Part shown: piece after piece, positions 53,595 to 61,121 of the stretch
Layout of the letters: the number at the start of each line of letters is the position of its first letter
Position numbering within the stretch: position 1 is the stretch's first letter
Assembly (NCBI RefSeq): GCF_019802045.1
Contig: NZ_JAHVHU010000002.1
Coordinates: forward strand, 372,001-436,000
Direction of reading: 5' to 3'
DNA: 64,000 bases
Source of the DNA: Membranihabitans marinus
GTDB taxonomy: Bacteria; Bacteroidota; Bacteroidia; Chitinophagales; Saprospiraceae
Program-made: the position numbers and the translations under genes
The notes under the pieces: generated by a model
What the model saw: only the letters and a program-made list of their open reading frames with translations
What the model was told of the DNA's origin: nothing
Databases searched by the model: none

Positions 53595-53930
53595 GTGAAA
53601 ATTCTCTCAATCATACTTTCAATCTACATCATTGCACTCAATGTGCAGCCAATAATGGATATGGTTGATTTGGGTAACGAAGACATCTGTATCGCATCCA
53701 TTCACAATTCAGATGCAGAGAACCAGCAACCAACGGAGAATGATGAAGACGGCTGTGATGACCTTTGTAATCCTTTCATGTCCTGCACAACATGCCTCGG
53801 ATGTACAGTTCCAGTTGCTATTTTATTTTCGGAGCCATTCGAAAATCATGAAATACAACTGACCTTCTACAAGAATTTCCATTCCCTTCAATATTCCGGT
53901 TCCATCTGGCAGCCGCCTAAGATTGGATAA
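53595..53930 (+). CDS. DUF6660-like cysteine-rich envelope protein
   Basis: Start taken at the GTG at 53595 (MKILSIILSIYIIALN), which opens a signal-like hydrophobic stretch; the frame extends six codons upstream. The 111-residue protein has an acidic middle with several His/Asp/Glu residues. It then has the cluster CDDLCNPFMSCTTCLGC, six cysteines in 17 residues, suited to binding a soft metal. This matches my memory of DUF6660 proteins next to TonB receptors in Bacteroidota. The TonB receptor gene follows after about 80 bases. Confidence 0.65.
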   Translation: MKILSIILSIYIIALNVQPIMDMVDLGNEDICIASIHNSDAENQQPTENDEDGCDDLCNPFMSCTTCLGCTVPVAILFSEPFENHEIQLTFYKNFHSLQYSGSIWQPPKIG

Positions 53931-54013
53931 TGTTTAAAGTGTATTCGGCATAAATGCTGAAAGCGGTGCTACGCACCGCCAAGCTATTTTTTAACATTAT
54001 CAATCTTAAAACA

Positions 54014-56185
54014 ATGACAACAAAAAGCATTTTGCTGCTATTGGCGGCATTTAATATAAGTTCTGTATTCGCTCAGAACACTTTCGAAGCAATTATAACA
54101 GACAGCGAAACTCAGCAACCACTGATTGGGGCAACTGCGGTTTTAAAGGGAACAACCAAAGGCAGCACTGCTAATCTGGAAGGTTTATTGTCAATTGAAA
54201 ATATTCCTGATGGCAAGCAAATTATTGTCTTTAGCTACATTGGTTATGAAACCAAATCAGACACCTTTAGTTTTCCTCTGACACACACCGAACCTTTTCA
54301 AATTGAGTTGAACCCCAAAGCCGGTGAATTAGAGGAAGTTGTTATTTCTTCTACAAGAAGCACCCGAACTATTCAGGAAATTCCTACCCGAATGGAATTC
54401 ATTGGCTTAGAGGAATTAGGAGAAAAAGCCAATATGAAAGCCGGAGATATTCGAATGCTCTTAAGCGAAAGTACGGGCATTCAAACTCAGGTAACTTCTG
54501 CAACATCCGGCAATGCTTCTATTCGTATTCAGGGGCTGGATGGGCGCTATACTCAAATTCTAAAAGACGGTTTTCCGCTTTTTTCAGGTGCAGCAAGTGG
54601 GCTGGGTCTTTTACAAACTCCACCACTCGACCTCAAGCAGGTGGAAGTTATCAAGGGTTCGGCATCAACACTTTATGGAGGTGGAGCAATTGCGGGCTTA
54701 ATAAACCTGATTTCCAAAACACCTTCTGAGGAAAGAGATTTACTTTTTCACCTGGATGTAAACTCTGGGAAAGGGTTTGACCTGAACGGATTTTATTCCA
54801 AGCGTTTCGAGAAGGTAGGCACTACCATTTTTGCTTCACACAACAGAAGTTGGGCTTATGACCCTGCGGGAATAGGCTTATCTGCCATTCCACAATACGA
54901 GCGTTATGTATTGAACCCAAAGCTGTTCCTTTATTTCAGCGAAAAAACAAAATTGAACTTTGGAGTGAATGCAACAGTGGAAGACCGGTTGGGAGGAGAT
55001 ATTCAATTCATTGAAGGTGAGGGAGACAACATTCACAGCTATTTTGAGGAAAATAATACGCAACGCTATTCCACTCAATTAAGCTTAGACCATAGGACAG
55101 GTAACGGATTGTTCAATTTTAAAAACAGCGTAAGTTATTTTAATCGAAGTATATCAGTCCCTGATTATAATTTTGAAGGAACACAGTTAGCCACATTTTC
55201 AGAAGCAAGTTACGCCAGTGGCAATGAAAAGTTTGAATGGGTTACAGGATTAAATCTTTGGACTGACCATTTTGATGAAAATCAACTGGACACCTTTCAA
55301 ACCCGCGATTACAACTTGAACACCCTTGGAGCTTTCGCACAAACTTCATGGAAAGCCACTGAATGGCTAAACCTTGAGACAGGATTGAGAACTGATTATG
55401 TTTTTGATTATGGTGTTGTCTTGCTTCCCCGAATTTCTGCTTTATTTAAAATTTCACCAAAGTTATCTTCGCGTATTGGTGGAGGTTTTGGCTATAAGGC
55501 ACCTACCATTTTCACGGAAGAAAGTGAGCGCATACAGTTTCAAAATGTCTTGCCCATTAGCAGCAATAACAATGAACTTGAACGTAGCTATGGGGGAAAT
55601 TTTGACATTAATTACAAAACCATTATTGGCGAAGAAGTCAGTTTCAGCATTAACCAACTTTTCTTCTATACCTATCTGGACAATCCATTGCTACTTGAAC
55701 TACAGACAAGCGGCCTATACCAATTTGTCAATACTCAAGGCTACATAGATACAAGAGGAACCGAAACGAATATGAAGATAGCATATGACGACTTTAAATT
55801 GTTCTTGGGTTATACATTCACCGATGCAAGGCTGCATCAAGGTGGCACAGTGAATGAAGCTCCTTTAACTCCAAAGCACCGCATCAATTCAGTGCTATTC
55901 TATGAAGTTGAAGAAAAATGGAAAATAGGGTTAGAAGCATATTATTACAGTCCTCAAAAGCTGAGCGATGGAACTACCGGACAGCAATATGTCATTGCCG
56001 GATTTATGGCTGAAAAGCTTTGGGAGAATTTTTCCATCTACCTGAATTTTGAAAATTTCCTTGACGCAAGACAAACCCGCTTTGACACAATTAATACAGG
56101 CACGGTCACCAATCCTGTTTTCAGGGACATCTATGCACCACTCGATGGTTTTCTTATTAACGGAGGAATTAAACTCAAACTTTAA
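54014..56185 (+). CDS. TonB-dependent receptor, probably for a metal or metal chelate
   Basis: Start at the ATG at 54014 (MTTKSILLLLAAFN) with signal ending FAQN; the frame extends 20 codons upstream. The 723-residue protein has a carboxypeptidase-regulatory-like domain (about 22-105; ATAVLKGTTKGSTANLEG), TonB box region EEVVISSTRSTRTIQEIPTR, and a plug with IRIQGLDGRYTQILKDGFPL and GSASTLYGGGAIAGLINLIS. A 22-strand-type barrel ends in GIKLKL. Its length is that of siderophore, cobalamin or copper receptors, not SusC. The transporter gene four bases downstream and the Cys-rich gene upstream point to metal traffic. Confidence 0.9.
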   Translation: MTTKSILLLLAAFNISSVFAQNTFEAIITDSETQQPLIGATAVLKGTTKGSTANLEGLLSIENIPDGKQIIVFSYIGYETKSDTFSFPLTHTEPFQIELNPKAGELEEVVISSTRSTRTIQEIPTRMEFIGLEELGEKANMKAGDIRMLLSESTGIQTQVTSATSGNASIRIQGLDGRYTQILKDGFPLFSGAASGLGLLQTPPLDLKQVEVIKGSASTLYGGGAIAGLINLISKTPSEERDLLFHLDVNSGKGFDLNGFYSKRFEKVGTTIFASHNRSWAYDPAGIGLSAIPQYERYVLNPKLFLYFSEKTKLNFGVNATVEDRLGGDIQFIEGEGDNIHSYFEENNTQRYSTQLSLDHRTGNGLFNFKNSVSYFNRSISVPDYNFEGTQLATFSEASYASGNEKFEWVTGLNLWTDHFDENQLDTFQTRDYNLNTLGAFAQTSWKATEWLNLETGLRTDYVFDYGVVLLPRISALFKISPKLSSRIGGGFGYKAPTIFTEESERIQFQNVLPISSNNNELERSYGGNFDINYKTIIGEEVSFSINQLFFYTYLDNPLLLELQTSGLYQFVNTQGYIDTRGTETNMKIAYDDFKLFLGYTFTDARLHQGGTVNEAPLTPKHRINSVLFYEVEEKWKIGLEAYYYSPQKLSDGTTGQQYVIAGFMAEKLWENFSIYLNFENFLDARQTRFDTINTGTVTNPVFRDIYAPLDGFLINGGIKLKL

Positions 56186-56189
56186 CGGC

Positions 56190-56984
56190 ATGAAGAAAAC
56201 AGTTTTTAAAATTCAGAAAATGGACTGCCCCAGTGAAGAACAGATGATAAGAATGAAACTGGAAGGGGACGACCAGATAAAGTCTCTTGATTTTGACCTT
56301 GAAAATCGAAGGTTAGAAGTTTACCACACCGGGACTTATCAATCTATATTGGCTGCCTTGGAAAGTCTAAACCTGAATACAACGCAAGTTTCTTCCGAAG
56401 AAGCGGAATTGGCTCCTAATACACCTTCTGACAAAAAAGAAAAGAAACTGCTCTGGGCAGTTTTACTCATTAACTTTTCTTTTTTTGCCATCGAACTAAC
56501 CACAGGATTGGTTGCAAACTCAATGGGGTTGGTAGCGGACAGTTTAGACATGCTTGCGGACAGTATCGTTTATGGACTATCACTATTAGCAGTAGGTAAA
56601 ATAGTTTCAAGAAAGAAAAAGGTTGCAAGGTTTGCAGGCTATTTTCAAATAACCCTTGCTATTATAGGTTTTGTAGAAGTCATCAGACGTTTTGTTGGTG
56701 AAGAAAAAATGCCTGACTTCCAAACTATGATAATCGTCTCAATACTCGCATTGATTGCGAATGTAATTTGCTTATTTCTACTTCAAAAGGGTAAGAGCAG
56801 TGAAGCACACATGAAGGCAAGTATGATTTTTACTTCCAATGACATCATAATTAATACTGGCGTAATTGCGGCCGGACTTCTGGTGAACTGGTTAAACTCA
56901 AGCTATCCGGATTTAATAATCGGGACTATCGTATTTCTTGTAGTAGCAAGGGGAGCGTACAGGATAATGCAACTTTCTAAATAG
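56190..56984 (+). CDS. Cation diffusion facilitator with N-terminal HMA-like domain
   Basis: The ATG at 56190 follows the receptor stop by four bases and is preferred over the in-frame start at 56049, which would overlap the receptor. Residues 1-65 are an HMA-like fold (TVFKIQKMDCPSEEQMIRMK) in which the usual CxxC is reduced to a single Cys. Four or five helices follow with the CDF site NSMGLVADSLDMLADS and a second half with SNDIIINTGVIAAG. The protein has 264 residues. CDF proteins export zinc, cobalt, iron or similar ions from the cytoplasm. Import by the receptor and export by this protein would make a trafficking pair. Confidence 0.83.
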   Translation: MKKTVFKIQKMDCPSEEQMIRMKLEGDDQIKSLDFDLENRRLEVYHTGTYQSILAALESLNLNTTQVSSEEAELAPNTPSDKKEKKLLWAVLLINFSFFAIELTTGLVANSMGLVADSLDMLADSIVYGLSLLAVGKIVSRKKKVARFAGYFQITLAIIGFVEVIRRFVGEEKMPDFQTMIIVSILALIANVICLFLLQKGKSSEAHMKASMIFTSNDIIINTGVIAAGLLVNWLNSSYPDLIIGTIVFLVVARGAYRIMQLSK

Positions 56985-57001
56985 TGCCAACGCATCAGTC
57001 A

Positions 57002-57059
57002 CACACATTGGCTGGCCACTCAGAGCCGACCCGCAGACCAAAGCCAGCCAAAGAGTGTG
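57002..57059. repeat. Hairpin directly after the CDF gene
   Basis: TTGGCTGGC (57008-57016) and GCCAGCCAA (57043-57051) are perfect arms, extended by CACAC and GTGTG after a short bulge. It starts about 20 bases after the CDF stop and could end its transcript. It is next to the 18-base inverted repeat at 57078-57095. Confidence 0.6.
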
Positions 57060-57077
57060 CCTGCCCAACCCGAGAAA

Positions 57078-57095
57078 AGAAATTTTCAAAAATGC
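57078..57095. repeat. 18-base inverted repeat partner of 53450-53467
   Basis: AGAAATTTTCAAAAATGC here is the exact reverse complement of GCATTTTTGAAAATTTCT at 53450-53467. The pair encloses the DUF6660-TonB-CDF operon and its promoter, with 3.6 kb between. The sequence is A+T-rich, so chance cannot be excluded, but flanking bases (GCCCC/GCGCG types) also look related. Confidence 0.55.
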
Positions 57096-57215
57096 CCCAC
57101 GCGCGACTAAAAAGAAAGACAAAACAATAGTACGAACAGACAAGAATAAGACTTTGAGCCGGTTGACACTGTGGACAGAAAACAAAAAGAATGAAAAGCA
57201 CGATGCCCCAACAAA

Positions 57216-57340
57216 GTGTATAAGCAATAGCGCGTGAAGTGCTAAATTTAAGGTCGGTGCATTTAATTAACTTTGGTGGTAGCCGGACAGGTAACTGCCT
57301 TGAAATCCGCTACTGCTCATACACAGAGCCGTTGTGCGTC
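57216..57340. repeat. Long imperfect hairpin A, attC-like
   Basis: Arms GTGTATAAGCAATAGCG (57216-57232) and CGCTACTGCTCATACAC (57308-57324) pair over 17 bases with two A/C mismatches. The loop of 75 bases contains TAACTTTG (57268-57275), a promoter -7 box, and GCCTTGAAATC. Outside the arms, CCCCAAC on the left faces GTTGTGCG on the right. Hairpin B has the same plan. The MerT-like gene starts 40 bases to the right. Confidence 0.65.
57268..57275 (+). promoter_or_regulatory. Candidate -7 element inside hairpin A for the mer-like genes
   Basis: TAACTTTG fits TAnnTTTG and lies 105 bases before the MerT-like ATG. No clear -33 TTTG is found at the expected distance, so the call is weak. Confidence 0.3.
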
Positions 57341-57379
57341 AGCTGAAAAAAGAGAACAAAGAGCATTAGAAGAATTAAA

Positions 57380-57676
57380 ATGAAATCAGAAAACAAACTT
57401 GCAGGACTTGGACTTTTGACAGCAATCTCGGCTTCACTTTGCTGTATCACACCTGTTTTGGCTTTGTTGGCAGGGACAAGTGGACTCGCTTCGACTTTTT
57501 CTTGGCTTGACCCATTGCGACCGTACTTAATTGGACTGACTGTTTTGGTGCTTGGGTTTGCTTGGTATCAAAAACTGAAACCGCAAAAACAAATTGACTG
57601 CGACTGCGATACGACTGAAAAAACACCTTTCATTCAGACAAAGAAATTCTTGGGTATCGTGACAGTTTTTGCATGA
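57380..57676 (+). CDS. MerT-like N-terminal half of a MerTP mercuric transport protein, cut by an in-frame TGA
   Basis: The 98 residues have two or three membrane helices. The first holds the mercury-binding vicinal pair in SASLCCITPVLALLAG, followed by SGLASTFSWLDPLRPYLIGL. A cytoplasmic CDCD lies near 75, and the third helix starts at FLGIVTVFA. The frame stops at TGA (57674-57676) and continues without a shift as LMLAFPTYAHVFF, the rest of that helix, and the MerP-like domain. A one-piece MerTP of about 200 residues is the expected form, so this is probably a stop mutation, possibly from TCA (Ser). MerT moves Hg(II) from the periplasm into the cell for reduction; no merA is seen. Confidence 0.8.
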   Translation: MKSENKLAGLGLLTAISASLCCITPVLALLAGTSGLASTFSWLDPLRPYLIGLTVLVLGFAWYQKLKPQKQIDCDCDTTEKTPFIQTKKFLGIVTVFA

Positions 57677-57679
57677 CTA

Positions 57680-57982
57680 ATGCTTGCATTTCCAACTTAT
57701 GCGCACGTTTTCTTTCCAAAGACGGAAAATACAACAGTCGTAACCGACCAATCAAAAATTCAGACGGCAGAATTCAAAATATACGGAATGACTTGTACGG
57801 GATGTGAAGAACACGTAAATCAAGAAGTAAATAAACTAACAGGCATAATCCAGACGACTGTATCTTACGAAAACTCAAACGCAATCATTGAATTTGACCA
57901 AGCCCAAACAAACATTGAAGAAATCGAAAAAGCAATTGAAAAGACAGGCTATTCAGTAACAGAAAAAAAAGCAATTAAATGA
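57680..57982 (+). CDS. MerP-like C-terminal half of MerTP (HMA domain)
   Basis: Opens in frame with the MerT-like part, three bases after its TGA, at an ATG that may allow reinitiation. The first 15 residues complete the last membrane helix. From about 30 to 95 an HMA fold is clear, with the metal motif YGMTCTGCEEHVNQEV and EEIEKAIEKTGYSVTEKK. In the intact fusion this domain would face the periplasm and hand mercury to the channel. As a separate product it would have an N-terminal anchor and could still work, as MerP does. Its stop overlaps the next start (ATGA). Confidence 0.78.
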   Translation: MLAFPTYAHVFFPKTENTTVVTDQSKIQTAEFKIYGMTCTGCEEHVNQEVNKLTGIIQTTVSYENSNAIIEFDQAQTNIEEIEKAIEKTGYSVTEKKAIK

Positions 57983-58185
57983 ACATAGAATTACAATCAA
58001 CAATCACTTGCCCATACTGCGGACATAAAATGGAAGAAACTATGCCGACAGACGCTTGCCAATACTTTTATGAGTGTGAGAACTGCAAGAAAGTATTAAA
58101 GCCAAAACAAGGCGACTGTTGCGTTTATTGCAGTTACGGAACAGTAAAATGTCCACCAATACAACAAGGAACAAGTTGCTGTTAA
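57979..58185 (+). CDS. GDCCVxC-domain small zinc-ribbon-like protein
   Basis: A 68-residue protein with twelve cysteines. An N-terminal CPYCGHKMEETMPTDACQYF and CENCKK look like a zinc ribbon. They are followed by the family motif GDCCVYCSYGTVKCPP and a terminal CC. Family members are often found with mer transport genes, and in some organisms a Cys is selenocysteine; here all are Cys. A role in mercury or soft-metal handling in the cytoplasm is inferred. The ATGA overlap with the MerP-like gene ties it to that operon. Confidence 0.88.
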   Translation: MNIELQSTITCPYCGHKMEETMPTDACQYFYECENCKKVLKPKQGDCCVYCSYGTVKCPPIQQGTSCC

Positions 58186-58214
58186 AGGATAAAATTCAAA
58201 AAACTAAAAAGCCG

Positions 58215-58364
58215 ACCGCACAACATTAGCTATACGTAATGCGGGTGAAAGTGCTGATATGAAAGTAATTACACTAAATAAACTTTTTGGTGAGCGGAAA
58301 ATGAAGTGCCTTGAAATCCCGCACTACGCATAGCCCGGCCGTTGTTGTGGCAAATGCAAAAAGA
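58215..58364. repeat. Long imperfect hairpin B, attC-like
   Basis: Arms GCTATACGTAATGCGGG (58229-58245) and CCCGCACTACGCATAGC (58318-58334) pair over 17 bases with two mismatches five bases apart, the same spacing and base type (A where the partner predicts G) as in hairpin A. The loop is 72 bases and also contains AACTTT-GGTG and GCCTTGAAATC. CACAAC on the left (58219-58224) faces GTTGTTGTG on the right (58341-58349). It closes the mer-like cassette. Confidence 0.65.
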
Positions 58365-58447
58365 AATCCCATTTCATCTCAAAATTGGGTCTGTTTAAAA
58401 GTAAATTATAGTTTACCTTTGGATTGCTAAGTTAAAGTGTAGGCCGA

Positions 58448-58636
58448 ATGAAATGTTCCAAACTGTACCGAATTTTGACAAAAGGCGGTTGGTACGCAGT
58501 TTTACAAAAAGGTTCGCACGTTAAAATGCGACACGAAGTAAAAAAAGGATCCATTATATTTCCAAATCATGGTGGCTAAGAAATAGGTAAGGGGTTGGAA
58601 ATTAGAACTCTATAGGATGCGGGGCTGAAAAAATAA
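58448..58636 (+). pseudogene. HicA-like mRNA interferase toxin, broken by two stop codons
   Basis: Reading from the ATG at 58448 gives KLYRILTKGGWYAVLQKGSH, then VKMRHEVKKGSIIFPNHGG, the complete HicA core including the catalytic GSH. TAA at 58577 replaces the codon before EIGKGLE, and TAG at 58613 precedes DAGLKK and the natural stop at 58634. Both changes are consistent with A-to-T substitutions in Lys codons. In intact systems HicA cleaves mRNA until bound by HicB. The relic is followed after five bases by a HicB relic. Confidence 0.85.
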
Positions 58637-58641
58637 GGAAA

Positions 58642-58899
58642 ATGCGAAAAGGGAAAAAAATTACAATGACCGTATAGAAAACCAACACAGGATTTTCTGC
58701 ATTTACGGAGGATTATCCAATTTTTACCACTGGAAAATCCGTTCCGGAATTGATTAATAATGTTAATGAGGCAACCGAACTTTATTTTGAAGAGGAACCG
58801 GTAAAATTAGTCTCCACAGACATCAAATTTGAAATCGATTTTCAACAGTTTTTCAAATTTTATAAAGTAATCAACGCTAATTTTCTCTATTTTAAATGA
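58642..58899 (+). pseudogene. HicB-like antitoxin relic, internal stop and truncated
   Basis: The frame from the ATG at 58642 has TAG at 58675 (Glu in relatives). It then runs KTNTGFSAFTEDYPIFTTGK and SVPELINNVNEATELYFEEE, the HicB RNase-H-like domain. After FEIDFQQFFKFYKVINANFL, the point where the DNA-binding helix-turn-helix usually begins, it stops at 58897. The C-terminal 40 or so residues with the HTH are absent, replaced by the intergenic sequence and the end of the beta-helix gene. Loss of both partners suggests an old, inactive cassette. Confidence 0.85.
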
Positions 58900-58913
58900 C
58901 TCACAACTTTGAT

Positions 58914-61121
58914 TTATTCTTCCATCCGGTTTGTCTTTCCATCATCCTCATACAACCCCATTTTATCAAATGGAACCTGCTCAAATCCATGCTCTAAAGC
59001 GGGTGAGTTTGGTTGGAGCTGATAGGTTCCATTTTTCGGGGAGTCCGGGTCGACAAACAACGGCTCTGTAATGATAATACTGCTGGAAGTGCTGTCTTGT
59101 ACCGCGGTTCCTGGTGCGACCACATTGGCTTCCATGGTGAGGAAGGGGAGTGCTTTTCTTTCGATGGAGGTTCGCCAAAATCCGGTGGCTTTATCCCAGG
59201 TACCTCCCATGCAGATATTATTTGAGATTACATTTCCCTTGGGTGCCCTGGGTTCATCTTCCAGGATGTTGATCAGTTTGGGGTAGCGGGAGCTGTAGGG
59301 TGGTTGATCGTAGGCAATTCCCAGGATGGTTCCTTTTTCTTCTGCTTCCTTAATCCATCGGGTGGGGTGTTCGTGCATCCAGCCCATTGAGCGGGCATCG
59401 ATGTGCAGCGATGGGGCGCAATTGATGAAAATATTGTTGAGGACCGCGTTGTCGCGCCCACCACCGATCATCATGGCCCGGGTGACATTGTCAAATACAT
59501 TACCAAATACCTCAACCCCTGAAAATGCATCATCCAGGTAGACGCCGACAGAACCTTTCCCTTCAAAGCCGGAGATGTCGTGAAGATAATTGTACCGGAT
59601 GACATTGCCGCGCATGGTCCAGTTCCGTCCGGCATAAACGGCTCCGGCGTCGTTCGATTCTGTGCAGACGTCATAGATTTCATTGAATTCCATCAAATGG
59701 TCATTCCCGTTAAAATAGATCGCAAAATGGGGCAGGTGTGCAATGCGATTGTGGGAAGCCCGATTGCCCACTCCATTCAATGAAATGCCGGGAAAATAGA
59801 CTCGTTTGATCCGGGCGATGTGGTGGATGTCATTATTTTCAGCAAAACACGATCCAGCGGTCAGGGACGGGCGATCACCGGCATCTATTTTTATGCCGCC
59901 GGCACCGACCCCATATATTTCGCACCCGATGACTCCGTTTTGGTTGCCCCCATCGATGACTACCCCCTCATCACCGGCATTTCGGATGGTGCTTTCCCGA
60001 AGTACGACATCTTTACAGTCGGACATGCTGACCACTGTTTTACGACTACCCTCTAAGGTGATGTTTTCGAGACGGAGGTGAGAAACATCGTTCATGAGAA
60101 TCACATGATCGAGCATGGACACATAGGCACTTTCTTTGTTGGGATCAGATGGTGGGTAGAAATATAGTATTCCTTCTTCTCGATCTACATAGTATTCACC
60201 GGGTTCGTCGATTTCGGAAATCAGATTGAACCCATAAAACCATTGCCCGACCCGGTACCCATAGCTGGCGTAGGGCGGGGCCACTTCCATCAATTGACGG
60301 GTCGTATCGATGCGGGCTATTTTATGTTTTTGATTGCTCCAATCCCAAAACCAATACCCACTGACCCAGCCATCTTTCTCCCTGGCCCAGCGGTTAATCC
60401 GGGTATCCTCATAGTTGAATTTTCCAATCCGATCTCCTTTTGTACCGCGAATGTCAACGGGGTCAAGGTTCAGTATTCCGGTGATTTTTACAAAACCCTC
60501 GTTGGGGTATCGGGAAATCCACATGGGTTCGTCATTGAAAAACAATTCGATGCCTTCACCTCGGGGAGACCCAAAATCAGTAATTCCCAAAGCCGCGAGT
60601 TCGGCCTGGTAAATTTTATCCCGGAGCTGAGGTTGAATGAGATCCAGTACGGTTTTATCGGTCACTTTATCCCATTTAGGGATGGACTTACCACCTGTAA
60701 TTAGGACTTCATTTCCTTGCGCACCCCGATATATGATAGGTGTAGCCGAGGTCGGTCCGCCGTCGGAGGTTCCCAGGGCAAATGGTTCGTTCAATTCATA
60801 ACGGCCACCTTGGATTTCTACTATGATCGTTTTTTTGAAGGGTTTGGTTGTGGCTTTTATTTTTAGAATTTCATCCCGGACTCTGGTCAGAGTAGCAAAA
60901 GGCCCATCTGTGTTTTTATTGTTGGGTTCTGCACGCGTCCCGGACCAACGGTCATCTCCCTGGGGCGAAACGTAAAGTGTTCTTTCGTTGTTCGAAGCGT
61001 GCTTTAGGGAGGAACACCCCAGGGTGCACCCCATAAAAATGGCGATTAATAGTCCAGGGAACAGCATATAGCACTTTGTGGCGCAGAAGTTATGAAGAAT
61101 TCGTTCAAATGGTTTATTCAT
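58914..61121 (-). CDS. Right-handed parallel beta-helix lipoprotein, probable glycan-active enzyme
   Basis: A 735-residue envelope protein. The lipobox GCTLGCSS (Cys36) follows a hydrophobic stretch; a later ATG at 61067 (MLFPGLLIAIF) would give a more standard signal. RTLYVSPQGDDRWSGTRAEP and DGPFATLTRVRDEILK form the opening typical of secreted beta-helix proteins, such as GH141-like and PL-type enzymes. A middle beta-sandwich follows, then repeated coils (about 390-600) with NDAGAVYAGRNWTMRGNVIR and ISLNGVGNRASHNRIAHLPH. I cannot assign catalytic residues. It is the only gene in its unit and its 3' end abuts the HicB relic. Confidence 0.82.
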   Translation of the reverse strand: MNKPFERILHNFCATKCYMLFPGLLIAIFMGCTLGCSSLKHASNNERTLYVSPQGDDRWSGTRAEPNNKNTDGPFATLTRVRDEILKIKATTKPFKKTIIVEIQGGRYELNEPFALGTSDGGPTSATPIIYRGAQGNEVLITGGKSIPKWDKVTDKTVLDLIQPQLRDKIYQAELAALGITDFGSPRGEGIELFFNDEPMWISRYPNEGFVKITGILNLDPVDIRGTKGDRIGKFNYEDTRINRWAREKDGWVSGYWFWDWSNQKHKIARIDTTRQLMEVAPPYASYGYRVGQWFYGFNLISEIDEPGEYYVDREEGILYFYPPSDPNKESAYVSMLDHVILMNDVSHLRLENITLEGSRKTVVSMSDCKDVVLRESTIRNAGDEGVVIDGGNQNGVIGCEIYGVGAGGIKIDAGDRPSLTAGSCFAENNDIHHIARIKRVYFPGISLNGVGNRASHNRIAHLPHFAIYFNGNDHLMEFNEIYDVCTESNDAGAVYAGRNWTMRGNVIRYNYLHDISGFEGKGSVGVYLDDAFSGVEVFGNVFDNVTRAMMIGGGRDNAVLNNIFINCAPSLHIDARSMGWMHEHPTRWIKEAEEKGTILGIAYDQPPYSSRYPKLINILEDEPRAPKGNVISNNICMGGTWDKATGFWRTSIERKALPFLTMEANVVAPGTAVQDSTSSSIIITEPLFVDPDSPKNGTYQLQPNSPALEHGFEQVPFDKMGLYEDDGKTNRMEE

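Larger units (their letters stand above)
53270..58900. mobile_element. A+T-rich metal-gene block, integron-cassette-like
   Basis: The block contains two metal gene groups and a decayed toxin-antitoxin pair, separated by structured, non-coding segments with recurring sequence. Its base composition is visibly more A+T-rich than the sugar genes on either side. The two long hairpins at 57216-57324 and 58229-58334 share architecture, as listed below. No integrase, transposase or relaxase gene is seen, so the mode of movement is inferred. The outer limits are approximate. Confidence 0.45.

Noticed and set aside
57055-57237. 60-codon Lys-rich frame after the CDF gene
   Set aside because: It overlaps the 18-base inverted repeat and hairpin A, with no start signal or family match.
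57674-57676. Selenocysteine codon
   Set aside because: The TGA is in a membrane helix at a position normally Ser or Ala, and I see no convincing SECIS-like hairpin directly after it.
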